A stretch of 64,000 nt of DNA, taken from assembly GCF_041107455.1 (NCBI RefSeq), contig NZ_JBGBPY010000001.1, positions 1,488,001 to 1,552,000 on the forward strand, in the 5' to 3' direction. Positions within the stretch are counted from its first letter, which is position 1. Every line of letters begins with the position of its first letter. The notes beneath the pieces were generated by a model, which was given only the letters and a program-made list of their open reading frames with translations, was not told the DNA's origin and searched no databases. This document shows, piece by piece, positions 18,178-26,324 of the stretch. The DNA comes from Rhodanobacter humi (lineage in GTDB: Bacteria > Pseudomonadota > Gammaproteobacteria > Xanthomonadales > Rhodanobacteraceae). The translations under genes were made by a program, and so were the position numbers.

Positions 18178-19074
18178 ATGTCCATCCAGCTTGCCCTTGC
18201 CACCGACGCCGACCATCCGGGCGTCCATCCCGACGACGCGCATGCCGTCGCCACGCTCGCACGCCTCGGCGTGCATGCCACGCCCTGCATGTGGAACGAC
18301 CCCGCCGTGGACTGGACGCGCCACGACGCCGTGCTGATCCGCACCGTGTGGGACTACTTCAAGCACCATGCGCAGTTCCTGCACTGGCTGGACCGGCTCG
18401 ACGCGCTGGCCGTGCCCACGATCAACGACAGCGCCCTGCTGCGCTGGAACAGCGACAAGCACTACCTGGCACAACTGGAATCGCTGGGCGTGGCCACCAT
18501 TCCCACCCGCTTTCTGGCGCATGCCGAACTGCGCGACGCGCTGGCCGCGCAGGCGGGGCGCAACGTGGTGGTCAAGCCCAGCGTCAGCGGCGGTGCGTGG
18601 CGCACGGTGCGCGGCACCGCGGGCGATGTCGCCTTCGATCGCGCCGTGGCGGAACTACCGCCCGGCGATTACCTGCTGCAACCCTTCGTGCCGGCGGTGG
18701 TCGAGCAGGGCGAATGGTCGCTGCTGTTCTTCGGCGGCGAATTCAGCCACGCCGTCATCAAGCGGCCAGCGCGGGGCGACTACCGCGTGCAGCACGAGCA
18801 CGGCGGCCTTACCGAAGCCGCCGAACCGGAGGCGGCCACGCTGGCCGCAGCCCGGCACGCCCTGGCGGCTTGCGGGGAGCTCGGACTGGGCGAGGCGGTG
18901 TACGCGCGGGTGGACGGCGTGGTCGCGGACGGCCGCTTCCTGCTGATGGAGCTGGAATTGATCGAGCCTTCGCTGTTCCTGGCCGGACGGCCCGATGCCG
19001 CCGAACGCTTTGCCCGCGCCGTCGCCGCACGGCTGCAGGCACGGCGCGCCCCACGCACGCCGGAGAACGCCTGA
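18178..19074 (+). CDS. ATP-grasp carboxylate-amine ligase family protein
   Basis: A 298-aa ATP-grasp protein similar in layout to prokaryotic glutathione synthetase/RimK-like enzymes, which join a carboxylate to an amine through an acyl-phosphate. Features in order: an N-terminal domain with RTVWDYFKH; the linker NDSALLRWNSDKHYLAQLESLGVATIPT; NVVVKPSVSGGAWRTVRG as the nucleotide-binding glycine/lysine region; LLQPFVPAVVEQGEWSLLFFGGEFSHAVIKRPA; and VDGVVADGRFLLMELELIEPSLFL, with the metal-binding ExxxxEP acidic residues. The start at 18178 follows AGAGGG; an ATG at 18163 lacks such a site. Its stop overlaps the start of the cyclotransferase-like gene (TGATG). Substrate unknown; a gamma-glutamyl-type peptide is an inference from the partner. 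Confidence 0.82.
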   Translation: MSIQLALATDADHPGVHPDDAHAVATLARLGVHATPCMWNDPAVDWTRHDAVLIRTVWDYFKHHAQFLHWLDRLDALAVPTINDSALLRWNSDKHYLAQLESLGVATIPTRFLAHAELRDALAAQAGRNVVVKPSVSGGAWRTVRGTAGDVAFDRAVAELPPGDYLLQPFVPAVVEQGEWSLLFFGGEFSHAVIKRPARGDYRVQHEHGGLTEAAEPEAATLAAARHALAACGELGLGEAVYARVDGVVADGRFLLMELELIEPSLFLAGRPDAAERFARAVAARLQARRAPRTPENA

Positions 19075-19424
19075 TGGAAACCCAGGCCGACGAGTTGCTG
19101 TTCTCCTACGGCACGTTGCAAAGCGAGGCCGTGCAGCTCGCCACCTTCGGCCGCCACCTAACTGGCGCGCCGGACGCACTGCCCGGCTACCGTCTCGAAC
19201 AGCTGGCGATCCGCGACGCGCAGGTCGTCGCCACCAGCGGCGCCACGCACCACCCCATCGCGATGCCCAGCGGGGATGCGGCGGATCGCGTGCGCGGCAC
19301 GGTGTTCCGCCTCACGTCGCAGGAACTGGCGCAGGCGGACGCCTACGAGGTGGACGATTACCGGCGCGCGGCCGTGGTGCTCGCCTCCGGCCTGCGGGCG
19401 TGGATGTACGTGCGCGCGGAGTAA
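19074..19424 (+). CDS. Gamma-glutamylcyclotransferase-like (AIG2/GGCT) protein
   Basis: A 116-aa GGCT-fold protein. It has the substrate-loop signature FSYGTLQ at 10-16 and the catalytic-glutamate motif AYEVDDYRR (Glu92), plus VRGTVFRLTSQELAQAD, all expected in this family. Related enzymes release 5-oxoproline from gamma-glutamyl-amines or peptides. Its start codon overlaps the stop of the ATP-grasp gene, so the two are translationally coupled: one enzyme that could form a peptide-like bond and one that could cleave it. A strong hairpin follows. Confidence 0.85.
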   Translation: METQADELLFSYGTLQSEAVQLATFGRHLTGAPDALPGYRLEQLAIRDAQVVATSGATHHPIAMPSGDAADRVRGTVFRLTSQELAQADAYEVDDYRRAAVVLASGLRAWMYVRAE

Positions 19425-19430
19425 TCGCCC

Positions 19431-19463
19431 GCGCCGGCACCGCCAGCGCGGCGGTGCCGGCGC
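19431..19463 (+). terminator. Strong hairpin after the GGCT gene
   Basis: GCGCCGGCACCGCC pairs perfectly with GGCGGTGCCGGCGC across a five-base loop, starting 6 bases after the stop codon. No T-run follows, so it may be Rho-assisted or an mRNA-protecting structure. Confidence 0.5.
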
Positions 19464-19482
19464 GATCCGGATCAACGCGTTC

Positions 19483-19488
19483 TAGAAT
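19483..19488 (+). promoter_or_regulatory. Possible -10 element for dinB
   Basis: TAGAAT, 30 bases before the GTG start of dinB, identical to the hexamer before dinG. No clear -35 and no LexA box were found. Confidence 0.3.
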
Positions 19489-19518
19489 CGTGCGCACCGC
19501 ATCGCCCGTCCCCGCCAC

Positions 19519-20598
19519 GTGCCCACACCCCGCAAGATCATCCACGTCGACATGGACGCGTTCTACGCGTCGGTGGAGCAGCGCGACGATCCGTCACTGC
19601 GTGGCAAGCCCGTGGTGGTGGCGTGGAAGGGCGCGCGCTCGGTGGTGTGCGCGGCCAGCTACGAGGCGCGCAAGTTCGGCGTGCGCTCGGCGATGCCCGC
19701 GATCCGCGCCGAGCGGTTGTGCCCGCAGGCGATCTTCGTGCCGCCGGACTTCACGCGCTACAAGGCAGTATCGCGCCAGGTGCGCGAGATCTTCGCGCGG
19801 CACACCGCTCTGATCGAGCCGCTGTCGCTGGACGAGGCCTACCTCGATGTCACCACCACGGACAACGGCCTGCCTTCGGCCACCGCCACCGCCGAGGCGA
19901 TCCGCACCGCGATCCGCGAGGAAACCCGCCTCACCGCCTCGGCCGGCGTGGCGCCGAACAAGTTCCTCGCCAAGATCGCCTCGGACTTCCGCAAGCCCGA
20001 CGGCCTGTTCGTGGTACGCCCGCGCGAGGTGCTGGACTTCCTCGCGCCGCTGCCCATCGGCCGCCTGCCCGGCGTGGGCAAGGTGATGGAAGGCAAACTC
20101 GTCGCACTGGGCCTGGCCACCGTGGGCGACTTGCGCGCGTTCGCGGCAGAGGAACTGGAGCAACGCTTTGGTCGCTGGGGCCGGCGCCTGCACGAGCTGT
20201 CGCTGGGCATCGACGAACATCCGGTGACGCCCGACCGCCCTACCTTGCAGGTGTCCGCCGAGGACACCTTCGAGCACGACCTCACGCTAGACGAGCTGGA
20301 ACCGCACATCCGCCGGCTCGCCGAGAAGGCCTGGGCTGCGCACCAACGCGAGGCGAGCGAAGGCCGCATCGCGCGCACCGTGGTGCTGAAGTTGAAGACC
20401 GCCGATTTCCACACGCTGACGCGCAGCCTCACGCCCGCGCAACGGCCGCAATCCGAACGCGAACTCGCCGAACTGGCCTGCGCGCTGCGCGCGCGGGTGG
20501 AACGCCCCGCCGACAACCGCTATCGCCTCGTCGGCGTGGGCTTGGCCGGCTTCGTGGAAGCCGACCAGTACGCGGCGCAGTACGAGCTGTTCGGGTGA
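19519..20598 (+). CDS. dinB: DNA polymerase IV (Y-family translesion polymerase)
   Basis: A 359-aa Y-family polymerase that extends mismatched or damaged termini with low fidelity. Motifs: IIHVDMDAFYASVEQRDDP with the catalytic aspartates, SYEARKFGVRSAMP, SLDEAYLDVT (Asp-Glu pair), ASAGVAPNKFLAKIASD, and the helix-hairpin-helix LPGVGKVMEGKL; the little-finger domain follows. The extreme C-terminus QYELF is a canonical beta-clamp binding motif, so the protein is complete. The start is a GTG at 19519 that gives the standard PRKIIHVDMDAFY beginning. The length (E. coli 351) is normal. Confidence 0.95.
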   Translation: MPTPRKIIHVDMDAFYASVEQRDDPSLRGKPVVVAWKGARSVVCAASYEARKFGVRSAMPAIRAERLCPQAIFVPPDFTRYKAVSRQVREIFARHTALIEPLSLDEAYLDVTTTDNGLPSATATAEAIRTAIREETRLTASAGVAPNKFLAKIASDFRKPDGLFVVRPREVLDFLAPLPIGRLPGVGKVMEGKLVALGLATVGDLRAFAAEELEQRFGRWGRRLHELSLGIDEHPVTPDRPTLQVSAEDTFEHDLTLDELEPHIRRLAEKAWAAHQREASEGRIARTVVLKLKTADFHTLTRSLTPAQRPQSERELAELACALRARVERPADNRYRLVGVGLAGFVEADQYAAQYELFG

Positions 20599-20606
20599 TG
20601 CTGGAG

Positions 20607-21071
20607 CTAGACGATGGCTAGCGCCTCATCGACCGGAACGTAGTCGTAACCGGCCTCCCACGGAAAACGATGCTGCCGATCAGGCAAGAACATGACCGCA
20701 GCAGTGAACGCCTTGTCTGCGTAGTAGCGCATGGCAGTGCCGAAGTACTCGCCCCTGTAGGCCGGTCGAACTGGCCTGAAAATTACGTTGTAATCACCGG
20801 CCAAGACATTGGGATCCTCGACATCGAACCGTATGACGTAACCGTTCCTGAGCAAGGTTGCACACTCGCTGAGCAACGAATGAGCCTTTTCTTGCTGCAT
20901 GCCGAACACCGCTATCTCAGGTGCGCCGTATGACTTCGCGAACCCTATGGAATAGGTAAAGACACAGCCCTTTTCGCCTAGCGCAGGGGACACATGGAGG
21001 CAATGCCATCCGTAGCGCTTGATGTCTGTTGCGACCATGGTGTCATGCACGGCGAAGCATTCCCCACCCAT
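20607..21071 (-). CDS. DUF4262 domain protein, low-GC
   Basis: A 154-aa protein of the DUF4262 family, soluble and of unknown function. Family features are YGWHCLHVSP near the start, FTYSIGFAKSYGAPEIAVFGM and YYADKAFTAAVMFLPDRQHRFPWEAGY. Base composition is clearly lower than the neighbours': three 60-base lines that I counted have 32, 34 and 32 G+C. Rare A/T-ending codons are frequent, which suggests recent acquisition. Start choice is uncertain: the ATG at 21071 lies 15 bases after the NatB stop and lacks a clear ribosome site; a later ATG (MVATDIKRYGWH) is possible. Confidence 0.78.
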   Translation of the reverse strand: MGGECFAVHDTMVATDIKRYGWHCLHVSPALGEKGCVFTYSIGFAKSYGAPEIAVFGMQQEKAHSLLSECATLLRNGYVIRFDVEDPNVLAGDYNVIFRPVRPAYRGEYFGTAMRYYADKAFTAAVMFLPDRQHRFPWEAGYDYVPVDEALAIV

Positions 21072-21085
21072 AGAACGCCACCGCC

Positions 21086-22402
21086 TCACGCCCGAATCCA
21101 CCGCCACAGCTCGCCCCACGTGGGCTTCTTGCCGTACATCAGGATGCCGGTGCGGTAGATGCGCGCGGCAAACCACACGCAGGCCATGAGGCCCAGCACC
21201 ATCAGGCCCAGCGACAGTGCCAGTTGCAGCGGCGGCACCGCGGTCATCGACCAGCGCACCGGCATGGTGAACGGGGCGAAGAACGGGATGAAGGACATCG
21301 TGGTGCCCAGCGCGCCCGAGGGGTCGTTGATCAGGCCGAACATCGCCATGAAGCCCACGAGGATGCTCATCGTGACGAACACCGCGTATTGCTGGGCCTC
21401 CTGGATGGTGTTGCACATCGCGCCGATCGCCGCGTACAGCGAGCCGTAGATCAGGAAGCCCAGCGCGAAGTAGAGCAGGAACACCACCAGCAGCGCCGGC
21501 GGCATGCTGGGGATGGCGAACTTGCCCGCGGCGGCGGCGCCCATGCCGAACGCGCCGGCCAGGTGCGGGCCCTGGCTGCCCAGCACGAACGCCGTGCCCA
21601 CCCAGATTCCCATCTGGGTCAAGCCGGCCAGCCCCACGCCCAGCACCTTGCCCATCAGCATCTGGAACGGGGTCAGCGAGGAGGTGAGCACCTCCATGAT
21701 GCGCGAGTTCTTTTCCTCGATCACCGAGGTGAGGGTGCGGCTGCCGTAGGAGATGATGGCGATGTAGAGGAGGAAACCCATCGCATAGGCCAGCGCGAAC
21801 GAAGCCTCGCCGCTCTGCCCGGTGAGCTTGCCGTCGGTGACCTTGGCGGTGTCCATGTCCGCTGGCGCCATCGCCTTGGTGACCAACGCCTGATCCACGC
21901 CGGCATGCGCCAGGCGCACGCCGGCCAGCGCCTTGGAAATCTCGCGCTGCAGCCGGCTCATGCCCTCGGGTGAGGTCACGTCGTCGCCGTAGTAGCGCAG
22001 CTTGCCGCTGGCCAGCGTGCCGGCATCAAGCACCAGCACACCGTCCCAGCCGTCCCGTCCGTTGCCCTTCGCGAAGCCGGATTTGGCGATCAGGCCATCG
22101 CGCACCTGGGCCAGGTTCGCCCCATCGGCGGGGAACAGCGTCGCCTCGTAACGCGGCCTGGCCGTTTTTCCGTCGCCGATGGTGGCGGCATCCAGCGTGG
22201 TCAGCACCGGTTGCCCCAGGCCGCTGCCGGACGCGTCCACCACCGCCACGCGGCTGGTGTGGTCGCCACCGCTCATCAGCAAGGCAGGCAACACCGCCAT
22301 CGCCAGCATGAACACCGGCAGCAGCAAGGTGGAGATCAGAAAGGCCTTGGTGCGCACGCGCTCCACGTACTCGCGGCGGATCACGGCAAGGGTCTTGTTC
22401 AT
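21086..22402 (-). CDS. ABC-2 type exporter permease (NatB-like)
   Basis: A 438-aa permease of an ABC exporter of the NatB class: one helix at about 20-45, a large extracytoplasmic domain (about 50-180), then five or six helices. Motifs: IRREYVERVRTKAFLISTLLLPVF at the N-terminus and VIEEKNSRIMEVLTSSLTPFQMLMGKVLGVG before the transmembrane bundle, the latter being the family hallmark. Its ATG overlaps the stop of the ATPase gene (ATGA), so it is coupled. NatB of Bacillus exports sodium; here the substrate is unknown. Confidence 0.88.
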   Translation of the reverse strand: MNKTLAVIRREYVERVRTKAFLISTLLLPVFMLAMAVLPALLMSGGDHTSRVAVVDASGSGLGQPVLTTLDAATIGDGKTARPRYEATLFPADGANLAQVRDGLIAKSGFAKGNGRDGWDGVLVLDAGTLASGKLRYYGDDVTSPEGMSRLQREISKALAGVRLAHAGVDQALVTKAMAPADMDTAKVTDGKLTGQSGEASFALAYAMGFLLYIAIISYGSRTLTSVIEEKNSRIMEVLTSSLTPFQMLMGKVLGVGLAGLTQMGIWVGTAFVLGSQGPHLAGAFGMGAAAAGKFAIPSMPPALLVVFLLYFALGFLIYGSLYAAIGAMCNTIQEAQQYAVFVTMSILVGFMAMFGLINDPSGALGTTMSFIPFFAPFTMPVRWSMTAVPPLQLALSLGLMVLGLMACVWFAARIYRTGILMYGKKPTWGELWRWIRA

Positions 22403-23361
22403 GCGGCGACTCCGGCGACGGCAGGCAAAGGGGTGGCGTCGGGGTCGACGCCCACCTTGGCGACGAAGATGGCGTGCAGCGAAGGCTCCACCACCTCGAA
22501 GCGGCGCAGGCCCACGCCGGCGCTGACCAGCGCGGCCAGCAACTGTTCGGGGTCCGCGCCGTCGGCCATCTTCAACTCGGCGCTGGCGCCATAGTCGTCC
22601 AGCCGAGCGACCAGGCGCGGATCGGCGAGCACGGCGTTGGCGCGCTCACGGTCATGGCTGAAGCCCAGCGCCACGTGACGGCCGCCGAAGTCGGCCTTCA
22701 CCTGCGCCACCGTGCCGTCCACCACCAGCTTGCCGCGCGCGATGATCGCCACGCGGTCGCACATGCGCTCGGCCTGCTCCATCACGTGCGTGGAGAACAG
22801 CACGGTGCGGCCGCTGGCGGCGATCTCCACCACGATGTCCTTCATGGTCTGCGCGTTGATCGGGTCGAGGCCGGAGAACGGCTCGTCCAGGATCACCAGC
22901 TCCGGTTCGTGCAGCAGCGCGCCGGCGAACTGCACCTTTTGCTGCATACCCTTGGAGAGGTCCTCCACCTTCTTCTGCGCCCAGCCGGCGATGTCGAGGC
23001 GTTCCAGCCATATCAGCGCGCGCTTGCGCGCATCGTTGCGCGCGATGCCCTTGACCTCGCCCAGGAACACCAGGTGATCGAGCACCTTCATCTTCTTGTA
23101 CAGGCCGCGCTCCTCGGGCAGGTAGCCGATGCGCGCTGACAGGTCGCGGCTGTTGCCGCTGGCACCGAACAGCGCGATGCGCCCCTCGTCCGGCTGCAGG
23201 ATGCTCATGATGAGGCGGATGGTGGTGGACTTGCCGGCCCCGTTGGGGCCGAGCAGGCCGTAGATGCCGCCGGACGGCACCTGCAACGACAAATCGCTTA
23301 CCGCGACATGGCCGGCGAACCGCTTGGTCACCGATTCGACGCTGACGCTGGGCGTGGACAT
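22399..23361 (-). CDS. ABC exporter ATP-binding protein (NatA-like)
   Basis: A 320-aa ATPase partner of the NatB-like permease. Walker A is [12 protein letters not shown] at about 35-46; the signature is DLSKGMQQKVQFAGALL; Walker B is LVILDEPFSGLDP; the switch is STHVMEQAERMCD. A C-terminal extension of about 100 residues is present, as usual for NatA-type subunits. The frame extends upstream, but the ATG at 23361 gives the standard start. First gene of a three-gene minus-strand run with natB-like and DUF4262. Confidence 0.9.
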   Translation of the reverse strand: MSTPSVSVESVTKRFAGHVAVSDLSLQVPSGGIYGLLGPNGAGKSTTIRLIMSILQPDEGRIALFGASGNSRDLSARIGYLPEERGLYKKMKVLDHLVFLGEVKGIARNDARKRALIWLERLDIAGWAQKKVEDLSKGMQQKVQFAGALLHEPELVILDEPFSGLDPINAQTMKDIVVEIAASGRTVLFSTHVMEQAERMCDRVAIIARGKLVVDGTVAQVKADFGGRHVALGFSHDRERANAVLADPRLVARLDDYGASAELKMADGADPEQLLAALVSAGVGLRRFEVVEPSLHAIFVAKVGVDPDATPLPAVAGVAA

Positions 23362-23651
23362 GCCTGCTTCTCCCCCTTGCCGCCAAGGCCTTCCCGGCCC
23401 GAATTTCCGCAACTTAACATGCACCCAGCCGCGCATACCCCTGCCTTTCGGCATCCGGCGCCCCGGTTTCACACCTGGGCCCCAGGCACCGACAGGTTCC
23501 TGCGACCGCGCAACACCCCCCGAAACCGCAACACGCGAGATCGCTCTCGCACAGATCTTTCACGAATATCTGCTGTTCATCTTGCGGGCCGGGCACGGCT
23601 CTATCGTGGCTGCGCCATGCGCCGCATGGTTCACCCAGACCGAGGTATGCC

Positions 23652-23927
23652 ATGACCAAGATCGTCACCGCTGCCCTGATCGCCGCCGCCTTCGCGTTGC
23701 CGATCTCGTACGCCACCGCTGCTCCGCAGCACGCCGGCGGCCACACCCCGCCCAGCCATGCGTCCATGCCCATGAACCAGGATGCGCATGGTGATGCGGT
23801 ATCCGATGCCGCGCACACGGCCAAGGCGGACGACAGCAACGTCGGCAAGACCGTCAGCCCGGTTGCCAACGACAAGAACAAGGGCAAGCACACGGCCAAG
23901 GGCCACGCCAAGGGCCATCATCACTGA
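23652..23927 (+). CDS. Small exported histidine-rich protein
   Basis: A 91-aa protein with a signal peptide (hydrophobic stretch at 5-19; cleavage near ATA-AP). The mature part is polar, with His and Lys spread through it (HAGGHTPPSHASM, KGKHTAKGHAKGHHH) and little predicted structure. The C-terminal histidine cluster suggests binding of divalent metal in the periplasm, but this is inference from composition only. It stands alone, followed by an intrinsic terminator, and converges on the TRIC gene. Confidence 0.7.
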   Translation: MTKIVTAALIAAAFALPISYATAAPQHAGGHTPPSHASMPMNQDAHGDAVSDAAHTAKADDSNVGKTVSPVANDKNKGKHTAKGHAKGHHH

Positions 23928-23953
23928 GCATCCTGCGCCCCTGGCGCGCGACG

Positions 23954-23983
23954 AGGGCCGGATCGCACGATCCGGCCCTTTTT
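23954..23983 (+). terminator. Intrinsic terminator after the His-rich protein
   Basis: AGGGCCGGATCG, loop, CGATCCGGCCCT followed by TTTT. It lies 27 bases after the stop codon and could also stop the convergent TRIC gene weakly. Confidence 0.85.
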
Positions 23984-24009
23984 GCGTGCCGACCGCGACC
24001 CGCGCGCAG

Positions 24010-24639
24010 TCAGGATCCGTCGTGTTTGCCCCCGAAACGCGGCAGGTTCCATCCATAGCGCAGCGAAACGAAGCGCAGCGCGAAGCACAACCCGATCGGC
24101 AACCAGGTCGCCCACAACGCTGGCCAGCCGAGCCGTTCGCCGAATACCGCCAGCGCGGCACCCGCGCAGGCGGCCGAGGCGTAGATCTCCTTCTGCAACA
24201 CGACCGGCACGCGCGCCAGCAGCACGTCGCGCGCCAGGCCGCCGCCGATCGCGGTGGTCATGCCGAGCAGGATCGCGACCTCGGCGTTGTCGCCGAACAG
24301 CAGCGCCTTGTGCGCGCCGTACACCGCGAACAGGCCGAGGCCCATCGCGTCGAACAACCGCACCGGATAGGTCAGCCGCTCCACTTGTCGGTAGGCCACG
24401 ATGGTGGCGAGCGCAGCGACCACCGCGGTGAGCAGGTAGCGCCAGTCCGACAGGCCCGCCGGCGGGATCGCGCCGATGCACAGGTCGCGCACGATGCCGC
24501 CGCCGCAGGCGGTGATGTAGGCGATCACCAGGATGCCGAACAGGTCGAGGTTGCGCCGCCGCGCCGCGACGGCGCCGCTGATCGCGAACGCGAAGGTGCC
24601 GGCCAGGTCGACGAGGTTGAACAGCAGTTGCTCGTTCAT
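24010..24639 (-). CDS. Trimeric intracellular cation channel (TRIC/UPF0126) family protein
   Basis: A 209-aa seven-helix membrane protein of the YadS/UPF0126 type, now known as prokaryotic TRIC channels; structures show trimers with a potassium-conducting pore in each subunit. Two copies of the repeat are visible: GTFAFAISGAVAARRRNLDLFGILVIAYITACGGGIVRDL in the first half, and FDAMGLGLFAVYGAHKAL followed by TAIGGGLARDVLL in the second, with the kinked GGG/RD motifs. Length is typical. Single gene, convergent with the small His-rich gene. Confidence 0.92.
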   Translation of the reverse strand: MNEQLLFNLVDLAGTFAFAISGAVAARRRNLDLFGILVIAYITACGGGIVRDLCIGAIPPAGLSDWRYLLTAVVAALATIVAYRQVERLTYPVRLFDAMGLGLFAVYGAHKALLFGDNAEVAILLGMTTAIGGGLARDVLLARVPVVLQKEIYASAACAGAALAVFGERLGWPALWATWLPIGLCFALRFVSLRYGWNLPRFGGKHDGS

Positions 24640-24751
24640 GTGGCCGGCTCAAGCGGGCATGCCGACGGTGCGGCGATGCCCGCCATTGAACCAGTTTTCC
24701 GGCCGGCGCGAAGTCTGCGGTCGGCGCGCGCCTCAGACTTCGCGCCGGCTC

Positions 24752-25078
24752 TCAACCGAGCTTGCGCGAGATCGCGAAGAACACCAGGTTGCCGAGGCCG
24801 GTGGCGCCCGCCAGCACGGCGATCATGCCGGGGGTGACGTCCTGCCAGCCGAACCACTGGATCAGGCCGAAGCCCAGCGCCACCGACAGCAGCACGATGC
24901 CCCAGCGCAGCGAGGAATGGCGGCGGCGCAGCTCCTCGTCGCGCAGCACCGAGGCGACCAGGTCGGCCGAGCCGCCGGCATCCAGCATGCGCCGGCGCGT
25001 TATCGCGTCCACGCAGACCTTGATGGCGTAGGTAATGCAGACAAACAGTGCAATCGGGACCAAGATCTCGGTATTCAT
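24752..25078 (-). CDS. DUF6249-like membrane protein beside an ECF sigma gene
   Basis: A 108-aa protein with an N-terminal helix (about 4-22), a charged middle (RRRMLDAGGSADLVASVLRDEELRRRHSSLRW), then two further helices (about 58-75 and 80-100). It matches my memory of the DUF6249 family, which recurs beside ECF sigma factors in xanthomonads; no function is known. The ATG at 25078 follows a strong GGAGGAATCC ribosome site, so the longer frame from 25099 is rejected. It is divergent from the sigma gene, with a shared 120-base promoter region. Confidence 0.75.
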   Translation of the reverse strand: MNTEILVPIALFVCITYAIKVCVDAITRRRMLDAGGSADLVASVLRDEELRRRHSSLRWGIVLLSVALGFGLIQWFGWQDVTPGMIAVLAGATGLGNLVFFAISRKLG

Positions 25079-25144
25079 GGATTCCTCCGTGTCGGGCAAG
25101 GGTGATGACGGGTTTCAGGTACATGGATACCAGTCACCAGCCAG

Positions 25145-25170
25145 CGGTTGCAGTCGACGTGCTGCAACCG
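25145..25170. promoter_or_regulatory. Inverted repeat in the DUF6249/ECF sigma divergent promoter region
   Basis: CGGTTGCAG and CTGCAACCG form a perfect 9-bp inverted repeat separated by 8 bases. The right arm reads GCAACC at 25164-25169, and GTGTAT follows about 15 bases later, shortly before the sigma start codon at 25199. This fits an ECF-type -35/-10 pair, so autoregulation by the sigma factor is plausible. The arm on the other strand also reads GCAACC and could drive DUF6249. Confidence 0.5.
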
Positions 25171-25198
25171 TCGCGCGCCTGCGTGTATCTCTTGCGCC

Positions 25199-25774
25199 AT
25201 GGATGACACCTACCCCTCCGACCGCGCCTTGGTCGACGCCGCGCTGGCCCATCGGCCAGGCGCGTTCGAACGTCTCGTGCGCGAGCACCAGGGGCTGTGC
25301 TGGCACATCATCCAGCGCATGGTGCGCAATCCGGAGGACACGCGCGAGCTGTGCCAGGACACCTTCCTGCGCGTGCACCAGTGCCTGCACCAGTACCGCG
25401 GCGAGAGCGCGCTGAAATCCTGGATCGGCCGCGTGGCGTACACCATCGCGCTGCGCCACCTGCAGCACAAGCGCATCCCGCTGGCCGAAGCGCACGACGA
25501 CGACGGCGCGCCGCTGGTCGAAACCGTGGCCGACGACTTCGACCTGGAAGCCGCCTGGGCCGATGCGGAAACCGCGCAGCAGCTCCACCGCGCGATCGAA
25601 GCGCTGCCGCCGCTGCAGCGTACGGTGCTGACCCTGTACTACCTCGAGGAAAACACCATTCCCGAGATCGCCCACATCACCGGGCTGGCCAGCGGTACCA
25701 TCAAGAGCCACTTGTTCCGGTCGCGCCTGCGCCTGCGCGAGGCGCTGGAAACCCGGACGGGAGTAGCCGCATGA
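25199..25774 (+). CDS. ECF-type RNA polymerase sigma factor
   Basis: A 191-aa group 4 sigma factor with only regions 2 and 4. Region 2: FERLVREHQGLCWHIIQRMVRNPEDTRELCQDTFLRVHQCL, then RGESALKSWIGRVAYTIALRHLQ. Region 4: LPPLQRTVLTLYYLEENTIPEIAHITGLASGTIKSHLFRSRLRLREAL. The start at 25199 follows the putative autoregulated promoter by only a few bases of leader. Its stop overlaps the ATG of the next gene, a membrane protein that probably serves as anti-sigma factor. The signal it responds to is unknown. Confidence 0.92.
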   Translation: MDDTYPSDRALVDAALAHRPGAFERLVREHQGLCWHIIQRMVRNPEDTRELCQDTFLRVHQCLHQYRGESALKSWIGRVAYTIALRHLQHKRIPLAEAHDDDGAPLVETVADDFDLEAAWADAETAQQLHRAIEALPPLQRTVLTLYYLEENTIPEIAHITGLASGTIKSHLFRSRLRLREALETRTGVAA

Positions 25775-26238
25775 ACCACGATCTTCCTCCTTTCGACGAT
25801 CCCGCCCGCGAGCGCGAATGGCTGGCGCAGGAACGTGCGCTCGACGCCGAGCGCCGCGGCCTGGCTCCGGCCGGCGACAACGCCCGCGTGCGCCGCTACC
25901 GCCTGCTGGCACGTGCGCTGCGCGAACCCATGCCCGTGGCGCTGCCGGCGGATTTCGCGCGGCGGATGGCTGCGCGGGTCACTGCTGCGCCAGTCCGACA
26001 GCATGCCGCCGAGGCGCGTCTCGAATCCACGCTGGCGAGCACGCTCGTCGTCATGCTGCTGGTCGCCGGCGGCGTGGTGCTCGCGTACTACGGCAGCGCC
26101 TGGCTGCCCGCCTTCCGCGGCCTGCTGCCCTCCTCCGGCACGCCCGCCACGGGCTGGCTGCTGGCGCTGGGCGGTTGCCTAGTCGCGTCCTGGCTGCTCG
26201 GGCTATGGCAGCGGCACATGCACGGCCCGACCGCCTGA
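25771..26238 (+). CDS. Putative anti-sigma membrane protein
   Basis: A 155-aa protein: a charged cytoplasmic N-terminal half rich in Arg and Glu (WLAQERALDAERRGLAP; RVRRYRLLARALREP; FARRMAARV), followed by two membrane helices (about 90-107 and 125-147). No zinc-binding HxxxCxxC motif is present, so it is not a standard ZAS-type anti-sigma factor. The role is inferred from the coupled start (ATGA overlap with the sigma gene) and topology. Confidence 0.65.
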   Translation: MNHDLPPFDDPAREREWLAQERALDAERRGLAPAGDNARVRRYRLLARALREPMPVALPADFARRMAARVTAAPVRQHAAEARLESTLASTLVVMLLVAGGVVLAYYGSAWLPAFRGLLPSSGTPATGWLLALGGCLVASWLLGLWQRHMHGPTA

Positions 26239-26324
26239 GCCTCCGAACCGGCCGACACCCGGCGCCAACCGGAACCGTACGATCCGCTACGCTTCGCCGC
26301 TTTCCCGCCTGCGTCGGAGACCCC

